DNA of 64,000 bases from Pelargonium x hortorum (Eukaryota; Streptophyta; Magnoliopsida; Geraniales; Geraniaceae). Positions within the stretch are counted from its first letter, which is position 1. Each line of letters opens with the position of its first letter. The DNA lies in NCBI GenBank assembly GCA_036897525.1, contig JAYMTJ010000008.1:1-64000 (forward strand). Direction: 5' to 3'. Both the position numbers and the translations under genes were made by a program. The notes under the pieces are model-generated. The model ran no database searches and was not told the DNA's origin. It saw only the letters and a list, made by a program, of their open reading frames with translations. Positions 1-11,578 of this stretch are shown here, one piece after another.

Positions 1-20
1 TAATATAATATAATATAATA
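1..20 (+). repeat. TAATA microsatellite
   Basis: Four perfect TAATA units run from the window edge, so the array may continue to the left. Confidence 0.9.
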
Positions 21-1506
21 GATAATAGGAAGTTGGAGATAACGGGGTTATTGGTTTAACGAGATAAGGATACTCAGTGAAATACTGCAATTTGACCGCC
101 AATTAATTAAAGGCACATAGAATGTCTATAGGTTTCCGGCGGAAGAGTTGGGGATTCCAGTTAATTTATATCTCCTGAATTGTCATAAACACTACTTGTT
201 AAAGAGAGTCGGCCTATAGGGGTCCTCGTACTCGAAATAAACACTCAAGGCACTGCGTAGAAAACAGTTGTAAAAAGTTATCTGGACTGCTCTAGTTTAC
301 TCGCTACAAAGGTATATAAAAGATAAGGGCCTTTAGATCACAGCCGTTAGAAGTTAGCGTATTTCTTAAATTCTCCTGTATTATAAAAGAACTCCGGGTT
401 TAGAAATATTTTCAACTTTATAACAAAAGTCTGTGTTATTTGCTATAGTAAAAAAGAAATTGGAATTGGAGTATGCGCTCTGCTCTTTTAGTCCAGTTGG
501 GAAAGCTCATATACTTGGTATAGAGTAAAATGGATCTATATTTCGAAGTCTGGACAGTACTTTAATAGGATTATAATAACAAATAGGGATAGGGGTCCCC
601 GTCTCTAACTTTCTACTAATACGGAATTCCCGGGAGCCCGCCTTCTTTATTTATAGTGAGTCGCTGTTTATTATATGAATTCTATTTATATAATAGTACA
701 AAAGTGCTGGGTTCTGGGGTAACTTATAAATAAAGAAAATTAGGAGCTAATGTTAAAAAAAAGCTATTATTATTACTGAAAGTCCTAGAGGTAAGCTACA
801 ACCAAAAACTTTATGGAAGGGGTGCTCCATAATTTGAATCTGTTTTTTTTACATACAGATCGAAGTGATTTTTATATTTACAATAGGGTTCCCTAGTTTA
901 TAAAAAAAAAGTAAAGGGGGGTAGCCCGTTTTCCCTGCACTTGAATGAACCTATGACCGTCTGCTCAAGTAAGTTCCGTTTTTCCAAGTTTCTATTCTAA
1001 AGGGTTGTAAATAGTAAGTAAACAGGATGCCTATCAAGGTTTCACTCAGTTCAGTATAACTGGTTTCAGAGCTGTGTAAGCTTTAAATTCATAACCCTTT
1101 TCTGTAGATTTTCGTTTCAGCAGGTTATACGTTATACTTTGAGCGGGCTCTTTTATGCATGAAATTTGTAATTAACTTAGTTTTGTATGGTTCAAAATCC
1201 AGGTATATAGAGTTAGTATAGTATATTCCATAAGTAGTTTTTTAATACCAAACAAAGGAATTTCCAATTTCAAGACAATAGCCGGAGATTCTTTCATTTT
1301 CTTAATATTAGAGGAGCCCTTTTGCCTAGAATTTTCGCCGATTTTGCTAATTTATAAAAATGAGAGGGGTTCTTAGTTAGGAGCATCTAATGGCTGTTCA
1401 GATAGTATAACCTACGCCCAAGCGGGCCTTAGTATATGTCCTGAATTAAAGAAATTAAGAGTTTTTCTGGGTCTATATAAATAGAAAGTAAAGCTAATAA
1501 GTTTCT

Positions 1507-1536
1507 TTTGTAATCAAATCCTTTGTAATCAAATCC
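1507..1536 (+). repeat. Tandem duplication, 2 x 15 nt
   Basis: TTTGTAATCAAATCC occurs twice without interruption, a fresh tandem duplication in spacer. Confidence 0.9.
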
Positions 1537-3042
1537 TTGAGCTCTAGATTGTTTGTAGTAAAGGGACGGACCCCGTTCGATAGTAGCAACTAATACTGAC
1601 TATATAAATGTTCGTAATAGCATAGCTTGTATTCTAATTCTAAGAATAAGTCAAAACTGTTTTAGCACTAAGGGGCTTGTAATCCTGGTCAATTAAGAAT
1701 AAACTGTACTAGAAAGTTTCGGAATTTAACAACTCCCTCGTTAAGTGATATAAGCAAAGCAATTCTCTATTACTTTATTGCCTTTGAGCTCTTCTCTTAA
1801 AGAGGTCTGTATTAGTTTAGCGTGTTCCTATACCCATTTTATTGTGCAAATTCTAAACTATTACATGCCCTAGTACCTAAAGCTAAGCCTCAATCAAGGA
1901 CAACTAGGGAGTCCTAAATTTAGGCAGCAATATTCGGGATCCTTTCTAAAAAGGAAAAATTATAACGAAGAGTAACCTAAGAGACTTGATACACCTAGAA
2001 CTAAAACTAAGGAGGACCCCTCTATTTATCTCCAATTGCACTAAACAAATAACCCACTATCTGTTACTCTCCTTATACTAGATGCGGAGTTCCTAAACCG
2101 GGAAAAGTTTCTATAATGGGGGCCCCTTAATTAAAAAAGTTCAAAACTGTCGATACAAGCTGGATTTTATACAAGTTTAGAGGGTTTCTGAATCAAATCA
2201 GGTTTCCTGCTTGTTTAATATTTTAAATATGGGCCCAATTTAGCGATTCTCTTAATTTAATAAGGCGTGCCTGGAGGAGTTTTTTTCCCTATAACTGTAT
2301 CATAAGGGGCCCTTCTTTATGCTCTATGTTTCGTTTCCTTCTAGCTCGAAGAATTGGTTAGTGTAAAGGAATTAGCAGCCACTAAAAGAGAAAATATATT
2401 GAGAATTAAAGTGTAGTTATAAGCAGTTCCTAAAGCCTAAGAGTCCTTTGGAAGAAAATCTAGCAGGCGCCAAAGCATTGCTCTAAATTTTTGAAATCTA
2501 AACCCTGAATAAAAGAATTCTAGTGCTAAAAACTTTTTGAGGTATCCTTACTTTGTTATTTCTTAGGATAAGCTTTACTTTGCATGAGAATCCCTGTCCT
2601 AGCTTATAGAAACTTGGTTACAGAGTCTGAAACAGGGAAATAAAGTCTTAATTCAAAGGGGCCCTCATTAGTAAATGTACAACTTATCAAGGCGCGGGCA
2701 GAAATTCCGAAATCTTTCTGATCAAAAAAGTGTCAAATCGACCCCAAAAGAATTTCTATGCACTTTATTATATTATAGTATAAACTTTTCTCAGTCACTC
2801 AACAGGTTTCTACTGGAATTCTACTTATTGCTCTGTAATTCCTCAAAATAAGGAATCTTGACCCCAGAACACCTTAGATAATGTCTAATACTTACTGAGT
2901 GTAGAAAATAAGATAGTTATATAGTTATGTGGAGGACCTAAACTAGCGATCCGTACCTTATTAAATAAAGAAAGACCCGAATAGAAAACTGGAAGAAATT
3001 TCCAAAATCAGAAAGTTTAGCCCAGTTCAAGAGAATGCTTTG

Positions 3043-3450
3043 TTACAGAAAGTCAACAAGCAGATGGGGTACAGATTTCTTGGACAGTAAAGGAATAGAA
3101 CTGAATAGCAGTCCTTGAAAGCAGTTGTTGGCTAATGATAAGAAGGTCAGTTTGCTTAGAGAGGTTGGAAAAGCATTACTGGCACGTAGTAAGGTTAACT
3201 CATTATATAGTTTATTGATCGACTCTTGGCTGGGAAGGAACATAATGGAATAGAGGAGAATCCTTACTTTGTTCTAAATGGAAACACCTGTTGCTAGTTG
3301 CTTTTAGAATTTCTTGACTTATAGAATTGTTCGTTTGAGATAGATACACAATCTTAGAGAATCTTTCATGGTTGGGATTGCTGTAATTGTATTCATTCAA
3401 CATCAGATACAAATTACTGGTGCTATACCGGGTATAAATGAGAAAAAGAG
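3043..3450 (-). pseudogene. Decayed leucine-rich-repeat fragment, receptor-like-protein type
   Basis: Two overlapping minus-strand reading frames carry LRR-like text. The upstream one (about 3410-3215) reads LSQTNNSISQEI then N.C..LE, resembling the plant RLP segment LS-NNSITGEIPxSxCNA-xLQVLDxS. The downstream one (about 3190-3050) reads SLSKLTFLSLANNCFQG, which fits LxxLxxLxLxxNxFxG. A frame shift near 3212-3243 and stops at both ends rule out a working gene. LRR receptor genes are nuclear, so this would be DNA transferred from the nucleus. The match is by eye over some 80 residues and could be partly chance. Confidence 0.35.
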
Positions 3451-3530
3451 ATTACATTGATAGCAGTGGCTGTTACTTTATTTCACCAGTCTTGTATAGG
3501 TAGGGAGGAGAAACAAGGACATTTTTCAAA

Positions 3531-3587
3531 TCACAGATTGGTTAAAGCTTCTACTAAGTGATTTCCTACAAACAAATAAGAATTGGT
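3531..3587 (+). repeat. Dispersed repeat R1, left copy
   Basis: It shares TCACAGATTGG, a 20-nt exact block CTTCTACTAAGTGATTTCCT (3548-3567), and CAAATAAG-AATTGG with the copy at 63344-63425 near the other end of the window, in the same orientation. This copy is about 25 nt shorter. It lies just upstream (minus-strand sense) of the LRR-like fragment. Confidence 0.75.
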
Positions 3588-4593
3588 TTGACGCTTGGGA
3601 AAGTGTTCTACCTAAGTGAATACTTGAATCTCTATATCTATTGATTTAGTCTTGACTTCAACTCAAAAAAGACTGTAACCCTTGTACAAAAACCTGAATT
3701 CTGGTTTGGCGTAACTTTCCATGTCATAACTTAAGGTCTTACTCTCTAAACTGTCATATTAATTCATCTCGAAACCATCCACTAAAAAAAAAAGATAAAG
3801 AATGTATAGAAAAAGTGGAGAAGATTAGCTCTAATTATTTAGATTGGGAGGTGCCTGATTTGAACTACTTTTCACTATCTAAATGATTCTGACTTCCGAA
3901 TACATGAAGACTCAGACTCTAATTAGAAACATTCTCAACTCTAAGCTATTCTTTAACACTAGAAATTCTTAGGAATCTACTCTCAAGACTACACTTCCGC
4001 TAACAAGGACAAGAGATTCTATTGACTCCTCTACTGTCCATTACACTTAGATCGGAATCAAGCTTTCCGCTTTCTAGCTCTTGCCTTGCTTTCAAGGGTT
4101 CGAATAAATAGAACAAAGTAAGATTCTATCCTTTACAGTCAATGTCATTAGAATCAGTTATCCTAAATCCTTTATTTTATCAGTGGGCCACCGTAAGTTC
4201 ACCGACAAAGAAAGACAAGAGAGGGTTCTTAGTTCGGCTGAAAAGAAAGGATTTATTAGAATAGTGTAATTCAGAATACCCCAAGATTTTCTATCTCTAA
4301 ATTGCCTTTAGAATTTAGAAACAAAATATACTGAAAATTGAATATATCTAAAAAGTGCTTCAGAAAATGAATAGGATACCTTTAGACCCTAATCCCAACT
4401 TTAGTATTCCCTTATTTATTAAAAAAGAAAGGAAAGGGTAGGGGTTAACCGAGTTAAAATTGCTTTGCGACTGGCTGAGTATAGAACACAAACACCCGAA
4501 AATAGTGGTAACAGAATAAAGCCTTCATGCCTAATAGTACCGATATAACTTAATAGGATACACCCAACAGCATCCTTACAAAAGCTTTCCCGT

Positions 4594-4608
4594 AAAGGGG
4601 CCCCCTTT
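4594..4608 (+). repeat. Palindromic G/C cluster, best example of a dispersed family
   Basis: AAAGGGGCCCCCTTT is the clearest of nine GGGGCCC cores in A/T-rich flanks. The others start at 2118, 2306, 2658, 12724, 14634, 26071, 40870 and 51707. Related cores GGCCCC or GGGCCC occur at about 6191, 12557, 12903, 13562, 13792 and 41784. The form recalls the mobile G/C clusters of yeast mitochondrial DNA, but homology is not implied. Confidence 0.6.
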
Positions 4609-5758
4609 AAATACCAACAAAAAAACTTGTGTTGGCTAAAACATCAACATAGTATAATTAAAAGGGACAAGCACCCCCATATTACTCACTTATTAAAGTT
4701 CTAACTATCTGAAAAGAATCGGATAGGGTAAATAAATTGGCCCGCAAAAAAACAAAGGCTCTGGACTTTAACCCGTTACGGTTAGCACTTAATTCCTAGC
4801 ATAGGTAGCTCTAAATACTCTAGACTAATAGAACTTCAGTTCTATAAACTACTCAAATCTTATAAGGAACACGTCTATTAGAATAAGTATATCACAAAAA
4901 AAAACGCTGAGATAGGGAAACCACTTTTTATAAAGAGGCGTGCTAATACCTTCACTTTTGTTTTGCTAGGCTCTAAAATAACACGAGAATAGTATTTTAA
5001 TTAACTATACAGGATACCTTGCTCAACTCTGCTTGAAAAAAAGGTATCCCTATATAGCAGATCTCTTATTTTTTAAAAAGTTATTATTAAACTTCTATGA
5101 ATAGGAAAAGCTAGGTTAGTCCTAGCATTGTCCCTAGTAATAAGGTAAGTGGTAAGAATTGAGCGGCTTTTTGGCTTTCTCTACTGCGGGGTCTTCACAC
5201 CCCCTAGAGTCTTGGAGCCTTAAACTCATGGATAGTTTTCTATACTCTAAAATAAAAGAGGGCAACCCTTCTTTTTTTTTATCTTATAAAAAGAAATGCT
5301 TCGGAAAATAGTAAGGAAAAGATCCAGATCAATTCGAACAATGCGGAAACTCATAGAAATTCTTGCCCGTACTGAAAATTAGGGCATAGTAAGTGGGTAC
5401 CATCCGACCTTTTTACGTGCGATTTAATATAAAATGAACTCTTTACACGGATCTAGGTACACCCTTGCTTTACTTGTTACCTTGTCTAAGAGAGCCATAA
5501 AAAACCCAACTTTAAAGAAAATCTATTTTACACCGACTCTAACAAAAGAATGCAATATTTCTCTATAGCTATGGCATAAACTCCACTATTTATATAGGGG
5601 ACCCCGCTCTATATATAACCGCCTTTTATAGAATTGGGAGGATCCGCAGCTTCCAACTTTCATATTCTAGTGTAAATAAAGTGTCTTATTGTTAAAACTT
5701 TACCCGCAGGAATACTCACATAAAAACTTATACTAATAAATACATGGCATAGTGGCAC

Positions 5759-5779
5759 CTCCGATATAGGATATCGGGG
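5759..5779 (+). other. Short hairpin
   Basis: CCGATAT (5761-5767) pairs with ATATCGG (5771-5777) around AGG, with a further G-U and G-C pair outside. Confidence 0.75.
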
Positions 5780-7275
5780 AGAATCATAAGCAATACTAAC
5801 CACAAGTACAAGGAAATAGTTCTACCGATGGCAAAACTAGATTTTCTTTATTTTTTAAGTTAGAAAAGGAATCCCTACTAGAACGAAGCCCTAAACTTGT
5901 CAAGAATATGCGAGTACAAAGCCCCTTTTTTTTTTTTTAATTTAAGGAAAGCTCTCCGGAAATGGAAATATATTACTATTTCTTTTTCCTTATTGTTTGT
6001 AAAAAACTTTTAAAAACAGAAAACGCATTTAATATTGAATCCATCGCCTTAATTAATTCTTAGACAAAACACAGCGACTCCCCATGCAAAATACCAAGAA
6101 AAGAAGGGCCATATATCAATTCCTTTAAAATAACAAATTGGAGCGGGATACGAATAGATATTAAACCCCATACTTGAGCTTTTTTTTGAAAGGCCCCCTT
6201 TTGGGGACGGGGCAGAGGCAAATGAGAGTGCGGAAAACTGAATAATCAATTAGAATATACACCAAACTTATAGACTCCTAATTAATACGGACCCCTGTTT
6301 TTTAAGGGCTAGGTGGTCTGAATCCAAGTAATTTAGAATTCTATAGTTATAGGTTGACCAACGAAACATTCTAAAAGGGAAACTCCTAACTTTCCATGAG
6401 AAGAGAGCTTTATTTCCTACTTAGTGAAAGATTCCCGTTTGCAGCATAGACTCTAATTTCAAGAGCCAAGTTCTCAAACCTTTATTGTTCTATAGGAATT
6501 GCCGGTTCGTATACTTTATTATATAAATAAGAGCTTCCTTTTTCTTATCTATATAGGAAATCTAGGATTTTACTTAAAGGATTTAACAAAAATAACGAAG
6601 AGAGAGAGTACTAGCGCTATAAATCCCGGTCATTCCATTATATATGAAAGGCCTTTTACAATTCAAAATGAGTTAACAAACAACAAAGTAATAAGGGTTC
6701 TCAAAACTCTAATAAGCCAAAAGAATGGATCCTATTTTAGGTACAAATATCTAGTATTGCTTTTTACGAACCAGTACACCCTTTTCTTTTAGACCCACGG
6801 TTTTCGTTTCACAGAAGGGGTAATATTAACGAATCTAGCTCTTTCTGATTCTGAGCGTAAAATAGATTATATCCAGTATGAATGTACTCTAATGTATTTA
6901 ATGTATATAAGCATATCCTAAAAGGGGATACTCTCGGGGATGATCTTAGTTTCCAATTAAGTTGGGAGTACTTGTAATACAAAACTTTGTGCCAATAGTT
7001 ACCTTCTAGCTAAGAAATACCTAGAATACCCCAGTGTTTCCCGGTTTTGAACTACTTTATCTCTAAGAATTCTAGGGCGGGTAAGGTATGCTATTAAATA
7101 AAGTATACAAAGTTATTTCCGTATTATATTAGTATTTTCGTTTTATAAGTGAAATCCAGTTAAATGTGTAAAGCTTACGTTGAAACAAACATATTAGTAT
7201 ATCCTATAGTCGAAAAAAAGATAGGGGGTTCTTTATTAAACTAAGACTCCGGACTAATATTTTATCCTTATTCTC

Positions 7276-7292
7276 GACGGGTTTGAACTGTC
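7276..7292 (-). other. Isolated tRNA T-arm-like hairpin
   Basis: The minus strand reads GACAG-TTCAAAC-CCGTC, a T arm with four of five stem pairs, including the conserved G53-C61 pair, and a standard 7-nt loop. I could not build a D arm or anticodon arm upstream with confidence. Confidence 0.3.
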
Positions 7293-10200
7293 GGGACTAC
7301 TCGTCATTTAGCAGTGCTATCTCTGAAAAGGTATCCCTTTATTAAAAAGACTTTACTTTAGAAGAGTTCTGCATACAGTATAAATTTAGCAAGAATTAAA
7401 GTACGGGTTTTCCTACAATTTTTGAGGAGTCCTTTTTTCCAGCCTATTTCCTTAAACGGAGTTCCCCAGGACTTCGAGTGCCTGGTAAATATTCTATGCA
7501 TGGACAAGATTTACCTATAACAAAAGAAACTCTTTGGCGGAATATTCGACAACCCAGTCAGCTAACGTACAACTCCCCCAAATCATTAACCCGTTTTTTC
7601 TTGTAAACAGGCATACCAAATGTTTATACATAAACCCAAATCACTATTAAGTATGCATTTATTGACTTTTTAAAGCTAAAGAGAAAGATTGAAACCCTTA
7701 TATAAAGGAATATCAGAGGTTATAATTGAATTCCTTAAAGTCTAATTTGACTCTCATTTGTATCAGCATCTTGAAAGATTAAAAAGATAAGGTCCACTAA
7801 CTCTTTCCTTTTTAGTTAGCAATTAGTTTCTTACTCTCCTACTTTTCAGAGATATAATGAAAATCCGCACTCGCGCTTTTCCTTATTCTGCGGGGATTCT
7901 TATACTTATAAAATTGACAAGAATCTAGTTATAGTATTGACCTTTTCTAAATTCCAGAACCTACACTATACTATGTAATTCAACATTTTCAATTACGATA
8001 ATTTAACTTATTTCAGTAGTTCAATTTTAAACCCTTCTATTTTCTACCTTAATGACTTAATAAAGTACTTTTTAAAGATTCACTTCTAGAACCCTCTTTT
8101 CTTTATCTTAATCTAAACTGTACGATGTTTTAACCGAACTTATACTTAAATAGGATTCGCTGTCTTCAAGCTGACCTCGGGATTCCTTATTTTTTGGCTA
8201 TTTCATAAGGGACTCCATCTTATTAAGTTAAGATTGAATTGCTGACTGAAGGATGCTCTAATATTTGAGACTTAATTGTAAATTCTTTAATTACTTAGAC
8301 CCCGGCTCCGGCTTTTCTTTTATAAGTCTCCATGTGAAATAGAATAAGGTAAATCACGGATCAATTACTATACTGTAAATAAACATTAGATTCTTAAAAA
8401 AAAATCCTCTACTTTAACAGAAGTTACTTGTTTTCATACAAGGCAAAAAAGTCAAGCTATTTTCTCATTTCACAAGTTCGGTTATTACTCCCAGTCTCGC
8501 ATTTTAAGGGTACCTCTCAAGTACAGGAATTCCTTGTATTTGTAAATCTAGTTTCTGTTAGGGAATAAAAAGGTCCCCGTTTCTATAGGAATTTTGTGTT
8601 TTAGTTAGTATATCTATCTATAGCTCTTATATAATGTACTTTTTTCTCTCTTACCCGTATTAGCGCTTGTGAAAAACAACTAAAGTGTATGAAACAGCCG
8701 GGAAATTCTAATTAGTAATAGAAACTACTAAGCTCTATTTGAGGAAAGATGCAAGCTAGGTATTTAGGGGTTCCTTAATTTTGATTACAAATGAAAAAGT
8801 TGAGTTTAAAAAAGGAAACTCTTTAGTTCAGTATTTATAGCCTATTAGATTTCAATCTGGATCTATAAGAACTTCACTTGTACAAAAAAAACCTTCTTAC
8901 AAACCTTATGTCAGGGTATTTTGTTATGATTGGAGAATAATTGTGAATTTATAAGTCACGCTATACTATGTTCTGCTTCACTGAGTCAAGTAAGTGCCTA
9001 CTTTGATATATTCTACCCCAAAAGAGGACCCTCTACAGAGGAACCAACCTATAAGTTTACTAAGACCCTTAAAGTGCTGCCATTTATGCTAATCACTAAG
9101 AGATACTTTTCTGTTTATTCCTGAGAGCTTCCTAGTATGAAACTAACAAACAATCTTGCCTATTTTATGGTTATTGCAATATCTGATTTCTAAGCTAGTT
9201 TTTAAATATCAGACTTCCTTCATTCATATTTTTACAACCTATACTAAATTAGTGTGGTACAGAAATAGTAGAAGTTAAGAAGTACTCCATTAAATTTAAG
9301 GAGTCCCCGCTTTACTAAAGCCACTAAAACTTTTTACTAGCGTAATAAATCCAGAAAGGCTATAACTAGTTCAAAAAAGTCCCTCTGGGAGTACCCCCTT
9401 GCTCATTTTTATTCTTAAAATCCGAGGCTCCTCTTTATCTTTTTTTTCATTACCAAGGAAAGGGAAGTGCCACCAAGAATACCCATAGGAAACTCCACTT
9501 CTGGGGTCCTATCGTACCGAGTAGAGTGCCTAGTTCTTTCCTAAATATTTACATTCTAGTTTCAGGTTCTACTTATTCTAATATCAAGGAATTTCTACAT
9601 ACAGTATTAACATTAACTTAAAAACGATGCTCATGATAGTTAAACCCAGAAAATAGAATCTAATGTGAGAAATTCCTAGAGATCCTGCCCCCTAGTCCTT
9701 GTTAGCTGATTTATCGAAGGCTGCTCGGTAATTGTTTTGCCTCGCTTAAATCTAATCGACATGTAACTAGAATTCAAAGTCTTTGCTTTGTTGGTTACCT
9801 TTTACCTTATACGGAATACTCCTCAAAGCACTATCTATTATAGGGTGAGCCCATACCCTTTAGTTTCATAAGGAGCAGTTCAACTTCATTAAAAAACAGG
9901 ACTCTTAAAGATGAATCAAAGGGATTCCGTTTCTGTAAGCTGAATTTTAGTTGCTAAAAACAAGAAATACAAGAAATAAAAGATAGGGTCTCTTGAAATT
10001 CCCTATGCAAAACAGTTTGCAAGATCCCCTTATTTAAGATTTAACTAAACTAATAGGCTAATGAGTTAGGAGAGACAGGGTCTCTTTTAATTAGAGATTT
10101 TCCATAAGAAGTAGTTAACTATATGAATTCCTTATACTATAATTTGACCCGCGTGTTATTTTTTTACTAACTAAGGTAAAGACAATGCTATCTTGTATTA

Positions 10201-11494
10201 CTTTACTGTGAGGACCCCTCATAAGGGGATTCTGAAAGGTCAAAGAAAATATTAGGAAATCCTTGTATAAGGGACCTGGAATATGATATAAAGAGTATCC
10301 TAGAATGCGCGGAGATTGCAAGAACAAGAAGTAGAATCATATTTTCTAAGTTACTCAGTAGCGGCTATAGCTCACTAATTAAAAGTAAGTTTAAGCTGGG
10401 ATCTAATATGTTAATAAGAAGCACCTGGGTCTATGCTAGTTACACAAGGAAGAAGTGAAATCGGAATACCGTTAGAGTCAAAGTAATAAGTCGTATAAAA
10501 AACTAGGATTCATAAGCATAAAAAGAAAAATCTCTGTTCTATATAAATTGAATATAAGAAAAAGGCTTTGATTTTCAGTTCGATACAAAGGGTATCCTTT
10601 TATCATCAATAGGAACGTACGTTATAGCTGGTTGGCAAATTCCGCTAGAATACAAAAAATGTGGTACAAACCGGCACTGCGTTAAATTGAATTGTAGACA
10701 GGGGTGGGGGTATCTTTTAATTCCCTTTAAAGGCGTTTTCTTCTTTTCTTTATAGAAATCCAGTGAATAAAAAGAAAAAGAGATTTCGTAGATATTTGCC
10801 CTTTAACAAGTGATCCCCGAAAAACCCTGCTAAGTAAGCATCAGTCTCCAGATCTACTGGCGCTTGTTGTTTCAGTTTGATGCCTTGTTAAAACTCTCTA
10901 TTATCTGTACCAGAGGAGTCCTCCTTAAAGGCAAATACGAATCTATCTGGCTTAAAGATTAAGTTGCAAATGCTTTCATTTTTTTATTCCGTAACTTCCT
11001 ATATTTTCTTTTTTAAAGTATAAAAGGCCCGACCAAAAATCCCAAGTTAAGGGGCGAAAACTCACAAATTTTATACCCCCTCTTTTTTATTTATTAGAAA
11101 GATATCTATATAAGAAAATCTAGGTTCTTATAAAGTTACACTCGCCAAACCCTTGTCCTTTAACTAACGATTTTGCTTTTTAAATATACGCTTCACGAAA
11201 TTCTTTCAAGGAAAATTGAGACAGAACTATCTATAGAAAGAACTAGCCTCTTCCTTTCTTGGTTGGGAATAAGAAAGATAGGAAACTAGAAATGCCGCTA
11301 TAACAAGACTTTGCCAGATTCTTCTTATGGGTAGCAAAAAGCAATTACTAGGATTATAGGGGAAGCCCACTTATAAAAAAGCACCTATCTATCAATTTTT
11401 AAGCGGGAAAGCTCTGCTTCTAATTCTTTCGGCCTATTAAGCGGGTAGGGTTAGCCCCTATATATTACACACGAGCTTACCTTAAGCCTATCGC

Positions 11495-11578
11495 GCCAAG
11501 GGGCACAGATTTGAACCTTTGACACAATCTTCTAAACTATTAGGGATATTCGGTTCCCTGTTCGTTCAGCAACTCCGG
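11495..11578 (-). pseudogene. Decayed class II (Ser/Leu-type) tRNA-like sequence
   Basis: The minus strand reads GGAGTTGCTGAACG (D-arm-like), a perfect 5-bp stem AGGGA/TCCCT (11542-11546 with 11555-11559) around an 8-nt loop ACCGAATA, about 20 nt of variable region, then AAAGGTTCAAATC as a T-arm-like block. The length and long variable region suggest a Ser-type ancestor. The T stem does not pair properly and the acceptor is not evident. Confidence 0.35.

Larger units (their letters stand above)
1..3030. other. Gene-free AT-rich spacer
   Basis: There is no open frame above 60 codons. The stretch holds the TAATA run, the 2 x 15 nt tandem at 1507 and three GGGGCCC clusters (2118, 2306, 2658). 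I see no gene. Confidence 0.7.
3600..11490. other. Gene-free AT-rich spacer
   Basis: It contains a hairpin at 5759, a T-arm-like hairpin at 7276 and the best G/C cluster at 4594. Open frames of 64-97 codons (6049-6249, 6499-6792, 8930-9124, 10115-10327) show no recognisable domain. Confidence 0.65.

Noticed and set aside
6499-6792. 97-codon plus-strand open frame starting near a TTG
   Set aside because: It lacks a convincing start and shows no family resemblance.
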